This document shows positions 1-7,017 of a stretch of 10,425 nucleotides of DNA, one piece after another. This DNA comes from CAXMST01 sp964196325 (GTDB lineage Bacteria > Actinomycetota > Thermoleophilia > Solirubrobacterales > 70-9): positions 1 to 10,425 of the forward strand of contig CAXMST010000028.1 of NCBI GenBank assembly GCA_964196325.1, in the 5' to 3' direction. A program made the position numbers and the translations under genes. Every line of letters starts with the position of its first letter. Position 1 is the first letter of the stretch. The notes under the pieces were generated by a model, which worked only from the letters and a program-made list of their open reading frames with translations, did no database searches and had not been told where the DNA came from.

Positions 1-1323
1 GGCATCGAAGCGGGTCGCTACCACCGTTACCCAGATCTGCTCTTCCAGGGCGTCGTCGACATTGGCGCCGAAGATGATGTGCGCCTCGGGGTGGGCGGCG
101 TCCTTGATCACGCGGGCGGCCTCGCTGATCTCGATCAACGAGAGGTCACTACCGCCCGTGATCGAGAGCAGAATCGAGCGCGCACCCTCGATCGAGGTCT
201 CGAGCAGCGGCGAGGAGATCGCGCGCTCGGCGGCCAATCCGGCGCGCAGGTCGCCGGTTCCCATCCCGATCCCGAGCAGCGCCGGACCGGCGTCCCGCAT
301 GGTCGTCCGGACATCCGCGAAATCGAGGTTGATCAGCGCCGGCAGGGTGATCAGGTCGCTGATCCCCTGGACCCCCTGGCGCAGCACGTCGTCGGCGACC
401 CTGAAGGCCTCGATCATCGAAGTGTTGCGCTCCAGCACCGAGAGCAGTCGATCGTTGGGCACGACGATCAGCGTGTCGACCTCCTCAGCCAGCGCCTCGA
501 CCCCCTTCTGGGCCTGCTTTGCGCGGCGCGAGCCCTCGAAGGAGAATGGTTTGGTCACGATCCCCACGGTCAGAGCACCGGCATCACGAGCGAGGCGAGC
601 GATCACCGGCGCGGCGCCGGTCCCGGTGCCGCCGCCGGCGCCTGCCGCGACGAACACCATGTCCGCGCCCCTCAGCATCCGCTTGATCCGGTCCTGCTCC
701 TCGAAGGCAGCCCGGTAGCCGAGCTCCGGGTCGGATCCGGATCCGAGGCCGCGGGTCACGCCGGCGCCGATGTGAACGGTGATGTCGGCTGCGCTGCTCT
801 GCAGCGATTGCAAGTCCGTGTTGATCGCCATGAACTGGACCCCGGTGACCCCGGCCTCGACCATCCGATTGATCGCGTTGACGCCACCGCCACCCACGCC
901 GACGACGCGAATCTCGGGGGAGTGGACCACGGCCGCGCCTGCCGGGGAATCGAGGTTCGGCTCGCTGCGGCCGAAGGCCGGCTCGTGTTCGACCCGCTCG
1001 GAGCTGAACACATCCCGGAGTCGGTCCTTGGGTTCGCGCCGAAGCCCGGCCGGGGCCTCGTGGGAGCTGATCTCGGGCTCGTCGGCGGTGCCTTCGTGCG
1101 TCGCGTCGGGGGCCGGCGATGGCTGCTGCGCGGCTCGCGGCTCGGACTCGGGGGCCGGCTCTGAGGCGCCCTCTGGTTCCGTGGGATCGGGCTCGGCCCG
1201 CGACCCAGAGCCTGATTCCGGCCTGGCGGGCGGCTCGGGTGGGTCGTCAGGAGCCTCGGTCGAGCGGAACAGGTCAGCGAGGGGTCCCTCGCGCATGCTC
1301 GCCCGTTTAGGTCGCCTGGCCAT
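1..1323 (-). CDS. ftsZ: Cell-division GTPase FtsZ, C-terminal tail cut off, with a long N-terminal extension
   Basis: FtsZ is the tubulin-like GTPase that polymerises into the cytokinetic Z ring at the inner membrane. The window encodes residues 1-441; the frame is still open at the left edge. Visible core motifs: GVGGGGVN at 142-149, NTD at 168-170, the GTP signature GGGTGTG at 230-236, PND at 290-292, and the T7 catalytic loop NLDFADVRT at 332-340 with both aspartates. The core starts near residue 137. Residues 1-136 are an unusual extension: a basic head (MARRPKRAS) followed by an acidic, Pro/Glu/Ser-rich linker. The ATG at 1321-1323 is preferred because GGAGGAAG lies about 9-12 nt upstream and codons 1-104 keep the G/C-rich third position of real coding DNA. 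Alternative in-frame starts are ATG at 1294-1296 and GTG at 1009-1011. The gene overlaps the parA stop by 17 nt, implying co-transcription and coupling. No ftsQ, murC or sepF is visible nearby, so a paralogue elsewhere is possible. Confidence 0.96.
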   Translation of the reverse strand, partial: MARRPKRASMREGPLADLFRSTEAPDDPPEPPARPESGSGSRAEPDPTEPEGASEPAPESEPRAAQQPSPAPDATHEGTADEPEISSHEAPAGLRREPKDRLRDVFSSERVEHEPAFGRSEPNLDSPAGAAVVHSPEIRVVGVGGGGVNAINRMVEAGVTGVQFMAINTDLQSLQSSAADITVHIGAGVTRGLGSGSDPELGYRAAFEEQDRIKRMLRGADMVFVAAGAGGGTGTGAAPVIARLARDAGALTVGIVTKPFSFEGSRRAKQAQKGVEALAEEVDTLIVVPNDRLLSVLERNTSMIEAFRVADDVLRQGVQGISDLITLPALINLDFADVRTTMRDAGPALLGIGMGTGDLRAGLAAERAISSPLLETSIEGARSILLSITGGSDLSLIEISEAARVIKDAAHPEAHIIFGANVDDALEEQIWVTVVATRFDA

Positions 1324-2491
1324 GTGTCAGGACTTCCTCCGCAAGAGCCCGATAGTAGCTGGCCGCGTTGCTATCGGGGTCGTACTTGAGCACAGAGCTT
1401 CCCTTGACCGGCGCCTCCGCGAACTTAATTGTCTTGCGAATCCTTGACTTGAACACGAGCTCGCCGAAGTTCTCCTCGAGAATCTCAACCGCCTCCTTCG
1501 CGTGCACCGTACGCGCGTCGAGCATCGTCGGCAGGATCCCCTCGATCTCGACATCGGGGTTCAGGTTCTCGCGGATCATCTCGAGCGTGCTCTGGAGCTG
1601 CACCAGGCCCCGCATCGACAGGTACTCGCACTGAACCGGCACGATCACCTTGTCGGCGGCGGTCAGGGCATTGATCGTCAGCAGCCCAAGGCTCGGCGGA
1701 GTATCGATGCAGACGAAGTCGTAGGAGTCCTCGACCTCGACCAGGGCCTTCTGCAGCGCCCGCTCGCGTCCGATCTGGGCGCTCATCGCGATCTCCGCAC
1801 CCGCCAGGTCGATCGAGGAGACGGCGATGTCGATCTCGCGCTGGTGGACGACCTCGCTGATCGGCCTGCGATTGACGAGCACGTCGTACATGGACAGCGT
1901 GACCTCATCGGGATCGATGCCCTGGCTCATGGTCAGGTTCCCCTGGGGATCGAGGTCGATGCAGAGCACATCGTGACCCGACTCAGCGAGCGCCACGGCG
2001 AGGTTCAGGGCGGTGGTCGTCTTCGCGACCCCGCCCTTCTGGTTGGCAAAGGCATAGGCGGTCATGCGGCGATCCCGTGACTCGGTGATCCCGTCGGGCT
2101 GAAGCGGGTGGCGGCGGCGCGGAGCCGGGGGAATCAGGTCCTGTGCTGAGACCCTTTGATCCGCTCGGTCGACGGAATCGGCGTCCGGCGCGGCGCCGGT
2201 CCCGCCGGTGGGCGCGCCCTTGCTCACCGCTCGTCGAAGCTCATCCTTCTCGACCGTCCCGGTCTCAGTCGGGGGCTCGGGGGCCGCAGCCGGGATTGGT
2301 GTCTCGCGGGCGGCGGCGAGCGCAGCGACGCGCGGCTCGTCCCACTCGGGCTCGGGTGGAGTCAGCTCCGCTTCCCTCGGTTCGATCGGACGCTCAGGCA
2401 CCGGATCCTCCAGCTCGTCTTCGTGCTCAATCCGCGCGGCGTCATCAGCGCCCCGCCCGTCATCGGTGATCCTCTTCTTGAACAAGCCCAT
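1307..2491 (-). CDS. parA: ParA/Soj-family ATPase with disordered N-terminal extension
   Basis: This is a 394-residue SIMIBI-class ATPase; family members dimerise on ATP and form patterns on the nucleoid that position DNA or protein cargo. The core begins at M143 (MTAYAFANQ). It has deviant Walker A KGGVAKTT at 152-159 with signature Lys152, Walker A' DLDPQGN at 179-185 and Walker B CIDTPPS at 261-267. The GVAKTT variant, rather than GVGKTT, also occurs in one actinobacterial ParA lineage. Residues 1-142 are an extension: a short hydrophobic/basic head MGLFKKRI, then an acidic Pro/Glu/Ala-rich linker. The ATG at 2489-2491 is chosen because AAAAGG (2501-2506) lies 9 nt upstream. The frame stays open to GTG at 2560. 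ATG at 2063-2065 would give a core-only protein, but the extension has coding-like codon use. ftsZ follows with a 17-nt overlap. No parB or parS is seen nearby, so this is an orphan ParA, plausibly acting on FtsZ (inference). Confidence 0.93.
   Translation of the reverse strand: MGLFKKRITDDGRGADDAARIEHEDELEDPVPERPIEPREAELTPPEPEWDEPRVAALAAARETPIPAAAPEPPTETGTVEKDELRRAVSKGAPTGGTGAAPDADSVDRADQRVSAQDLIPPAPRRRHPLQPDGITESRDRRMTAYAFANQKGGVAKTTTALNLAVALAESGHDVLCIDLDPQGNLTMSQGIDPDEVTLSMYDVLVNRRPISEVVHQREIDIAVSSIDLAGAEIAMSAQIGRERALQKALVEVEDSYDFVCIDTPPSLGLLTINALTAADKVIVPVQCEYLSMRGLVQLQSTLEMIRENLNPDVEIEGILPTMLDARTVHAKEAVEILEENFGELVFKSRIRKTIKFAEAPVKGSSVLKYDPDSNAASYYRALAEEVLTHGQAT
1333..1340 (-). promoter_or_regulatory. 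Shine-Dalgarno of ftsZ inside the parA 3' end
   Basis: On the minus strand this reads GGAGGAAG, the strongest ribosome-binding match near the ftsZ start. It lies 9-12 nt before the ATG at 1321-1323, inside the last codons of parA. It supports the long form of FtsZ rather than initiation at the downstream ATG or GTG codons. Confidence 0.6.
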
Positions 2492-2592
2492 CTCGACGGG
2501 CCTTTTCGCTTGCCGAACGGCGTTTCCTCCCCATCCGATCTCAAGTTCTGGGGGTTGCACGCACTTGCCCGGGCCGACTCGCGGGGCGGCGC
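2492..2592. promoter_or_regulatory. Divergent intergenic region between parA-ftsZ and the Get3-like pair
   Basis: About 100 bp separates the divergent starts of parA (minus strand) and the first Get3/ArsA-like gene (plus strand). Promoters for both transcripts are expected here. I can point to the parA ribosome-binding site (AAAAGG on the minus strand, 2501-2506), but I find no convincing -35/-10 pair in either direction. The parA frame remains open to GTG at 2560, so part of this region could be translated if that start is used. Confidence 0.45.
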
Positions 2593-3534
2593 TTGCGAGA
2601 ATTGCTCCTCGTGGACCTGTTCGAGAAGCGGATCCTGTTCGTCACAGGCAAGGGCGGGGTCGGCAAGACCACCGTCGCGCTGGCTCTCGGCCTGGCCGCG
2701 TCGCGGGCGGGAAAGCGGACGATCGTCTGCGAGGTCTCCGCCCTCGAGTACGCGTCGCGGCTCTTCGGCCGTGCCCAGATCGGGTTCAACGAGGTCGAGT
2801 TGGCCGATCGGCTGTTCACTATCTCGATCGATCCCGACCACTCGATCCGGGAATACCTCGAGCTTCAGCTCCCAGTTAAAGCAATGGGAGATCTGCTCTA
2901 CAGGAGCAAGATCTTCGGCTATCTGGCCGCGGCCACGCCGGGCCTCAGCGAGATGGTCACGATCGGCAAGATCTGGGAGCTGGCGCTGGACGAGCGCAAG
3001 ACCAAGCGCGGCAGGTCCTACGACCTGGTGATCGTCGACGCCCCCTCCACGGGTCACGGGATCGGGCTGCTGCAGAGCCCCAGAACGTTCGCCGAGATTG
3101 CCCGGGTAGGTCCGCTGGCGAGCCAGGCCTCGAGGATCAGCAAGACGATCACCGATCACAACAAGGCCGGGGCGGTAATCGTCGCGCTCCCAGAGGAGAT
3201 GCCGGTGAACGAGTCGGCGCAGCTCGAGCGCGAGCTACTAGACGGCATCGGGATTGCGATCGACCGGATCTACATGAATGCTCTGTACCCCGAGCGGTTC
3301 GAGAGACCCGACCGCGAGGCGCTCGGCGAGGCGCTCGGCAGTGCGGGGCTCAGCCCGGTGGCGGGACCGGCGATCGCCGCGGCACTCGACCAGGCTCAGC
3401 GCGCCGAGAGCCAGCGCCGCCAGCTCGACCGGCTCCGGCAATTGACCCGGGGAGAGGTGGAGACGTTGCCGTTCATATTCGCGCCGGAGCTCGGGGTCGA
3501 GCAACTGGACGAGCTTGCGGCGGCCCTGAGGTGA
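2593..3534 (+). CDS. Get3/ArsA-like ATPase, first subunit of a pair
   Basis: This is a 313-residue member of the ArsA/Get3 branch of the SIMIBI ATPases. It has deviant Walker A GKGGVGKTT at residues 19-27, including signature Lys20, and a switch II-like segment DAPSTGHG at 149-156. The usual DPA of switch I is absent; the equivalent stretch reads CEVSALEYASRLFG (46-59). In overall sequence and gene order it resembles mycobacterial Rv3679 (BagA), which pairs with Rv3680 (BagB); this comparison is from memory. No arsenite-binding cysteine pattern or arsenic-resistance neighbour is seen, so arsenite transport is unlikely. The start is uncertain: TTG at 2593 follows a GGGG stretch, while TTG 2602 and GTG 2611 are also in frame and keep the whole domain. 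The stop overlaps the next gene by 4 nt, implying translational coupling and probably a heterodimer. Confidence 0.9.
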   Translation: MRELLLVDLFEKRILFVTGKGGVGKTTVALALGLAASRAGKRTIVCEVSALEYASRLFGRAQIGFNEVELADRLFTISIDPDHSIREYLELQLPVKAMGDLLYRSKIFGYLAAATPGLSEMVTIGKIWELALDERKTKRGRSYDLVIVDAPSTGHGIGLLQSPRTFAEIARVGPLASQASRISKTITDHNKAGAVIVALPEEMPVNESAQLERELLDGIGIAIDRIYMNALYPERFERPDREALGEALGSAGLSPVAGPAIAAALDQAQRAESQRRQLDRLRQLTRGEVETLPFIFAPELGVEQLDELAAALR

Positions 3535-4658
3535 GCCGGGATATCGCCGAGACCCTGGCCGATCGCTCGATCTGCATCTGCGCCGGCTCGGGTGGCGTCG
3601 GCAAGACGACCACCTCGGCGGCAATCGCCGCCGGGATGGCCGCGCGCGGCCTCAAGGTCGCTGTGCTGACGATCGACCCCGCCAAGCGGCTCGCCGACTC
3701 GCTCGGCCTTCCGGAGCTGGGCAACGTCGAGCGCCAGGTGGACCCGGCACTGTTCGAGCAGGCCGGGATCGACCTTGGGAAGGGGGAGCTGTGGGCGATG
3801 ATGCTGGACGCGAAGGCCACCTTCGATGAGGTCGTCCGCCGTCATGCCCCGGATGAAGAGACGCGAGACACGATCCTCGAGAACCGCATCTACCGGCAGA
3901 TCTCGAATGCCTTGGCCGGCTCGCAGGAGTACATGGCGATGGAGAAGCTCTTCGAGATCCACCAGGAGCAGCGCTACGACCTGCTGGTGCTCGATACGCC
4001 GCCCTCCCGCAACGCGCTCGACTTCCTCGACGCTCCGCGGCGCCTGACCCAGTTCATCGAGGGACGCTCACTGCAGTTGTTCATCAGACCCACCGGTTTC
4101 GGGATGCGGATCCTGGGCCGCGGCACATCGGTGGTCTTCAGCGTGCTCAAGCGCGTGACCGGGCTCGACCTGATCGAGGACCTCTCGGAGTTCTTCACCG
4201 CGATGAGCGGCATGATCGGTGGCTTCCGCGAGCGCGCTCAGCGAGTAAGCGAGCTGCTCGCCGACCAGCAAACCTCGTTCCTGGTGGTTTGCGGGCCAGC
4301 CGGAGAGCCGATCGACGAAGCGGTCTACTTTCACCGCAAGCTGGTCGAGGCCGAGATGCCGTTCGGCGGTGTGATCGTCAACAAAGTCCACACGGCCGGT
4401 GCGCCGGCGCCGGCCTCAGACCTGCTCGGGGAGCTCGAGGCTGCGCTCGGCAGAAGCGAGCTCAGTGCCCGCGTCGCCGCCAACTACGAGGACTACGTCG
4501 CCCTCGCGGAGCGGGACGCCGCCAACATCGAACGCCTCGCCCGCGAGCTACGCTCGCAGACCGTGCTCCAGGTGCCGTATCTGACCGAGGACGTACACGA
4601 CCTGGCCGGCCTGTTCGCGATCAACGAGCACCTGTTCGAGCGCCCCGCAGGCGCCTGA
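3531..4658 (+). CDS. Get3/ArsA-like ATPase, second subunit of a pair
   Basis: This is a 375-residue ArsA/Get3-type ATPase beginning with GTG in a GTGA overlap with the preceding gene. Visible elements: P-loop GSGGVGKTT at 19-27, switch I IDPAKRLADSLG at 48-59, and switch II LDTPPSRNALDFLDAP at 154-169. The middle region (about 170-240) is moderately hydrophobic and helical, the position of the substrate groove in Get3-type proteins. The P-loop has Ser20 where the signature Lys of deviant Walker A motifs normally sits, while its partner keeps that Lys; from memory Rv3680 has Ala there. The likely assembly is therefore an asymmetric heterodimer. The role is probably that of a cytosolic ATPase handling hydrophobic client segments or metabolites; the substrate is unknown. 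The stop lies only 24 bp from the stop of the convergent gene, with no obvious terminator hairpin between. Confidence 0.92.
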   Translation: MSRDIAETLADRSICICAGSGGVGKTTTSAAIAAGMAARGLKVAVLTIDPAKRLADSLGLPELGNVERQVDPALFEQAGIDLGKGELWAMMLDAKATFDEVVRRHAPDEETRDTILENRIYRQISNALAGSQEYMAMEKLFEIHQEQRYDLLVLDTPPSRNALDFLDAPRRLTQFIEGRSLQLFIRPTGFGMRILGRGTSVVFSVLKRVTGLDLIEDLSEFFTAMSGMIGGFRERAQRVSELLADQQTSFLVVCGPAGEPIDEAVYFHRKLVEAEMPFGGVIVNKVHTAGAPAPASDLLGELEAALGRSELSARVAANYEDYVALAERDAANIERLARELRSQTVLQVPYLTEDVHDLAGLFAINEHLFERPAGA

Positions 4659-4682
4659 GCGGAACGACCCGAGCGCGACCAA

Positions 4683-6470
4683 TCAGCCCGCGGCGGCCTT
4701 GCGCTGCGGCTCGCCGGCGCCGATCGTCCAGTCGGTCTTGGTTCGCGGAAACAGGTATTCGACCCGAGCCCTGACCTCCTCGCGCTCCATCGGCGGCTTC
4801 GAGAGCTCCTCCAGATGGTTGCCGGCCCCATCGGATCGGCGGGGAAACTGCATGTCGTCGTCCGAGCCCGGCGCGACCTCCTCCAACCAGGCCGGCGGCT
4901 CAGGCCGCTCGTCGCGGGCCTCGGGCTCATCCGGCTGCGACCGCCTGATCCCGAGGCCGAGAGCCTCTGGGCGCTCTCGAGCCTCGGATTCGGGCTCGGC
5001 GGACGGCTGGGGGCGACCGGCAAAGGCCGGCGGCCCCTGGGGCCGTTCCACGGGCTCTCGGCCCGGACGCGCCGCGGCGATCACGGGCTCCTCCTCGGCC
5101 TCGAAGCGTTCGAAGGCCTCGGCGGCCCCGATCGAACTGCTCTCCCCGGGGTCGGCCGACTCCGTCTCCAGCTCCCACTCGCTGGTCGAAGCAATGCTTG
5201 CCGCGCCCTCGCCGACAGCGAGGCCCTCGGTGATCAGGGTCTCATCGGCGGCGGCGCGCAGGTCGCCGCCGAGCTCAGCGCTGACCCCACGGCGCAGGAT
5301 CGTCCGAAGCAACTCCTCGATCTCGGCGGCGACCGTCGACGGTGAGACGCCACCCGATCCGGCGGGCTCGCCGCTCCAAAGCTCGCGCTCGAGCCCGATC
5401 GCTCGCTCCACGACCAGCTTCACGTCCTGTCGCTCGTCGCCGGGGGAGGCAAGCGCCGCAACCCGCATCGGCAGGCCGACGCCGGCCGGTCCCTCGCCCT
5501 CGAGCAGGAAGCGCAGGCCGAGCAGGTGGTCGTTGAGTGCGTCGACCGCGCCGCGGCGGTCGAGTCCGCTCTCGAATCGCAGCAGCGGGCGCCGCATGCG
5601 AGAGACCCGCTGGGTGTGGACGGCGACGGTCCGCGCCAGCTCGGAAAGCTCGGGAATGTCGTCGTCGCTCAGGTTGTACCCGCCGGAGCGGGGTCGGCCG
5701 GCGCCGGTTTCGCTCCGGCGCCAGCGGTCTCCGGCGACGCGAACCCAGCCATGCGGCCCTAGGCCTACGCCACCGACCTGAAAGAGGCGCAGCGTCGTGA
5801 CTACCCGCTCGAAGACGCGAGCGACTCGATCGCCGGCGCGGGAGAGGCCACCGTCATCGTCAAGCGCGATCCGAGCGCTGATCAGGAACTTGGGTTGCCA
5901 CTCCCCCGCCGAGCCGGCGGGGCGGTCGCCTCGCGCCGCTTCCGGCGGCGCGTCCACCGTATCGGCGCGGACGATCGCCGCGCCGCTGAGCTCGATCCGG
6001 GAGACCGGGGCCTGAAAACCGATGAGTGGCACGATCGCCTCGACCTCGCCAGCCTCGGGCTCGGTGCACTGCTCGACCTCCTCGAGGGCTGCACCGAAGC
6101 GCTCATCGTTGAGCGCGAAATCGGAGCAACCGTCCCAAAGACGCGCGAGAAAGTAGGTCACGGCGAGGTTGGCGCGCTCAATGGAGTCAGCGGGCGGCGC
6201 GATTCCCGCCTCTTCGAGATAGCTCGCGGCAAGCTCGCTCCGCCGCATCGTCTCGGTCGCCTCGCGGAAGCTCGCCAGCTCGCGCAGCTCGGCCGCATTG
6301 TCACGGACGAACTTGGCGGTCAGCGGCTGGTACTGACAGAACGCCAAGCCGTCGCCCGGCTCCGCGATCTCATAGGGGATCTCCTGGCCGTCGCTGATGA
6401 TCTCGCCGAACACGGCGGATCCGTCGCGGGCCAGCGCTTGCAGGGTGTGTCTCAGATGTAGATCGCGCAC
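4683..6470 (-). CDS. Unrecognised 595-residue protein with a degenerate Apea-like HEPN region and disordered tail
   Basis: I do not recognise a named family for the whole protein. Residues 1-170 look globular. Residues 215-385 resemble, from memory, the layout of Apea-like HEPN proteins: a predicted helix rich in Arg/Leu/Phe (218-231), a YNLSDDDI-type segment (265-272), a long helix at 306-322 and RVAAL at 336-340. Where HEPN ribonucleases carry an Arg-x4-6-His motif, this protein reads LERELWSG (360-367) with no His, so RNase activity is doubtful. Residues 400-560 are acidic, Pro/Glu/Ser-rich and probably disordered. The last 35 residues become more ordered-looking and basic (VRARVEYLFPRTKTDW, 566-581). 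The start is GTG at 6468-6470, the only usable start before the in-frame stop at 6549-6551; its ribosome-binding site is weak. It lies 77 bp downstream of the HxlR gene and could be co-transcribed. Codon use is strongly GC-biased, like its neighbours. Confidence 0.8.
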   Translation of the reverse strand: MRDLHLRHTLQALARDGSAVFGEIISDGQEIPYEIAEPGDGLAFCQYQPLTAKFVRDNAAELRELASFREATETMRRSELAASYLEEAGIAPPADSIERANLAVTYFLARLWDGCSDFALNDERFGAALEEVEQCTEPEAGEVEAIVPLIGFQAPVSRIELSGAAIVRADTVDAPPEAARGDRPAGSAGEWQPKFLISARIALDDDGGLSRAGDRVARVFERVVTTLRLFQVGGVGLGPHGWVRVAGDRWRRSETGAGRPRSGGYNLSDDDIPELSELARTVAVHTQRVSRMRRPLLRFESGLDRRGAVDALNDHLLGLRFLLEGEGPAGVGLPMRVAALASPGDERQDVKLVVERAIGLERELWSGEPAGSGGVSPSTVAAEIEELLRTILRRGVSAELGGDLRAAADETLITEGLAVGEGAASIASTSEWELETESADPGESSSIGAAEAFERFEAEEEPVIAAARPGREPVERPQGPPAFAGRPQPSAEPESEARERPEALGLGIRRSQPDEPEARDERPEPPAWLEEVAPGSDDDMQFPRRSDGAGNHLEELSKPPMEREEVRARVEYLFPRTKTDWTIGAGEPQRKAAAG

Positions 6471-6548
6471 AAGCGCGGTCTTCGCCCGCCCGCCCGGCGA
6501 TCCTTGATCTGCAACTTTCGTTGCGGAACGGAACCCGCGGGCCGTGGA

Positions 6549-6908
6549 TCAGGCGGAGGCGGCGACGGGCTGCGCCGGGGCGGCTGCGCGTTCGTCGCCC
6601 TCACAGAGCCAACGCCGCCCATACTCGCGCATGTCCTGAATCAGCGGCGCCAGATCCCTCCCCTTGTCCGTGAGCGCGTACTCGACGCGAGGCGGGACCT
6701 CGGGGTAGGTGTGGCGCTCGATCACACCCTGCTCCTCGAGCGCCCGCAGGCGCAGCGAGAGGGTGCGGGGGCTGATCCCTCGCAGCGAGCGCTCAAGCTC
6801 GCAGAACCGGCAGCTGCCAGCGGCGAGATCACGAATCAGCAGCAGCGTCCACTTGCCGGAGATGATCTCGGCACAGGCGCAGACCGGACAGGTGTCGTTG
6901 GCGTTCAT
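6549..6908 (-). CDS. HxlR-family winged-helix transcriptional regulator, cysteine-rich
   Basis: This is a 119-residue DNA-binding regulator of the HxlR (MarR-like, DUF24) family, normally a homodimer. Family hallmarks are present: ISGKWTLLLIRDL (16-28), the recognition-helix region GISPRTLSLRLRALEE, and the wing YPEVPPRVEYALTDKG. Unusually, it has CxxCxC at residues 7-12 and CxxC at 33-36; related family members such as HypR use a single N-terminal Cys as a redox switch. A thiol, Fe-S or metal sensing role is possible but is inference. ATG at 6906-6908 gives the usual family length. The frame stays open upstream to ATG 6956 and GTG 6998, giving a longer N-terminus without clear domain content. 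The 595-residue gene follows after 77 bp. A TTAC-N8-GTAA element lies about 70 bp upstream and may be an autoregulatory operator. Confidence 0.9.
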   Translation of the reverse strand: MNANDTCPVCACAEIISGKWTLLLIRDLAAGSCRFCELERSLRGISPRTLSLRLRALEEQGVIERHTYPEVPPRVEYALTDKGRDLAPLIQDMREYGRRWLCEGDERAAAPAQPVAASA

Positions 6909-6975
6909 GGTCTTGGCAGTCGCTCCAACTGGCGCGGGCCCAAAGCCCTCGTACATGAAAGAATAGCGCAACGCT

Positions 6976-6991
6976 TTACCAACTGAAGTAA
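6976..6991. promoter_or_regulatory. Candidate operator upstream of the HxlR gene (TTAC-N8-GTAA)
   Basis: TTAC and GTAA half-sites are separated by 8 bp in a relatively AT-rich patch just upstream of the regulator gene. HxlR-type proteins bind dyads in their own promoters. Only the outer 4 bp on each side are symmetric, so the support is weak. Confidence 0.25.
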
Positions 6992-7017
6992 TGAGCACCC
7001 CCAGCGCCCACCCCGTC

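Noticed and set aside
79..1164. Long open frame on the plus strand opposite ftsZ
   Set aside because: It is antisense to the unmistakable FtsZ core and has no recognisable domain; long antisense frames are common in GC-rich genes.
2156..3031. Plus-strand open frames spanning the parA N-terminus and first ATPase gene
   Set aside because: They run antisense to or out of frame with well-supported genes and give Arg/Ser-rich low-complexity translations.
2593..4658. Arsenite efflux ATPase (ArsA) annotation for the paired genes
   Set aside because: No arsB, arsR or arsD neighbour and no arsenite-binding cysteine cluster is visible; the arrangement fits a Get3-like (BagA/BagB-type) pair better.
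4659..4682. Bidirectional terminator between the convergent genes
   Set aside because: The 24-bp gap has no stem-loop with a T-run on either strand.
4699..5781. Long plus-strand open frame opposite the 595-residue gene
   Set aside because: Its translation is Ser/Pro/Arg-rich, typical of the antisense of a GC-biased Glu/Ala-rich tail; the minus-strand frame gives the better protein.
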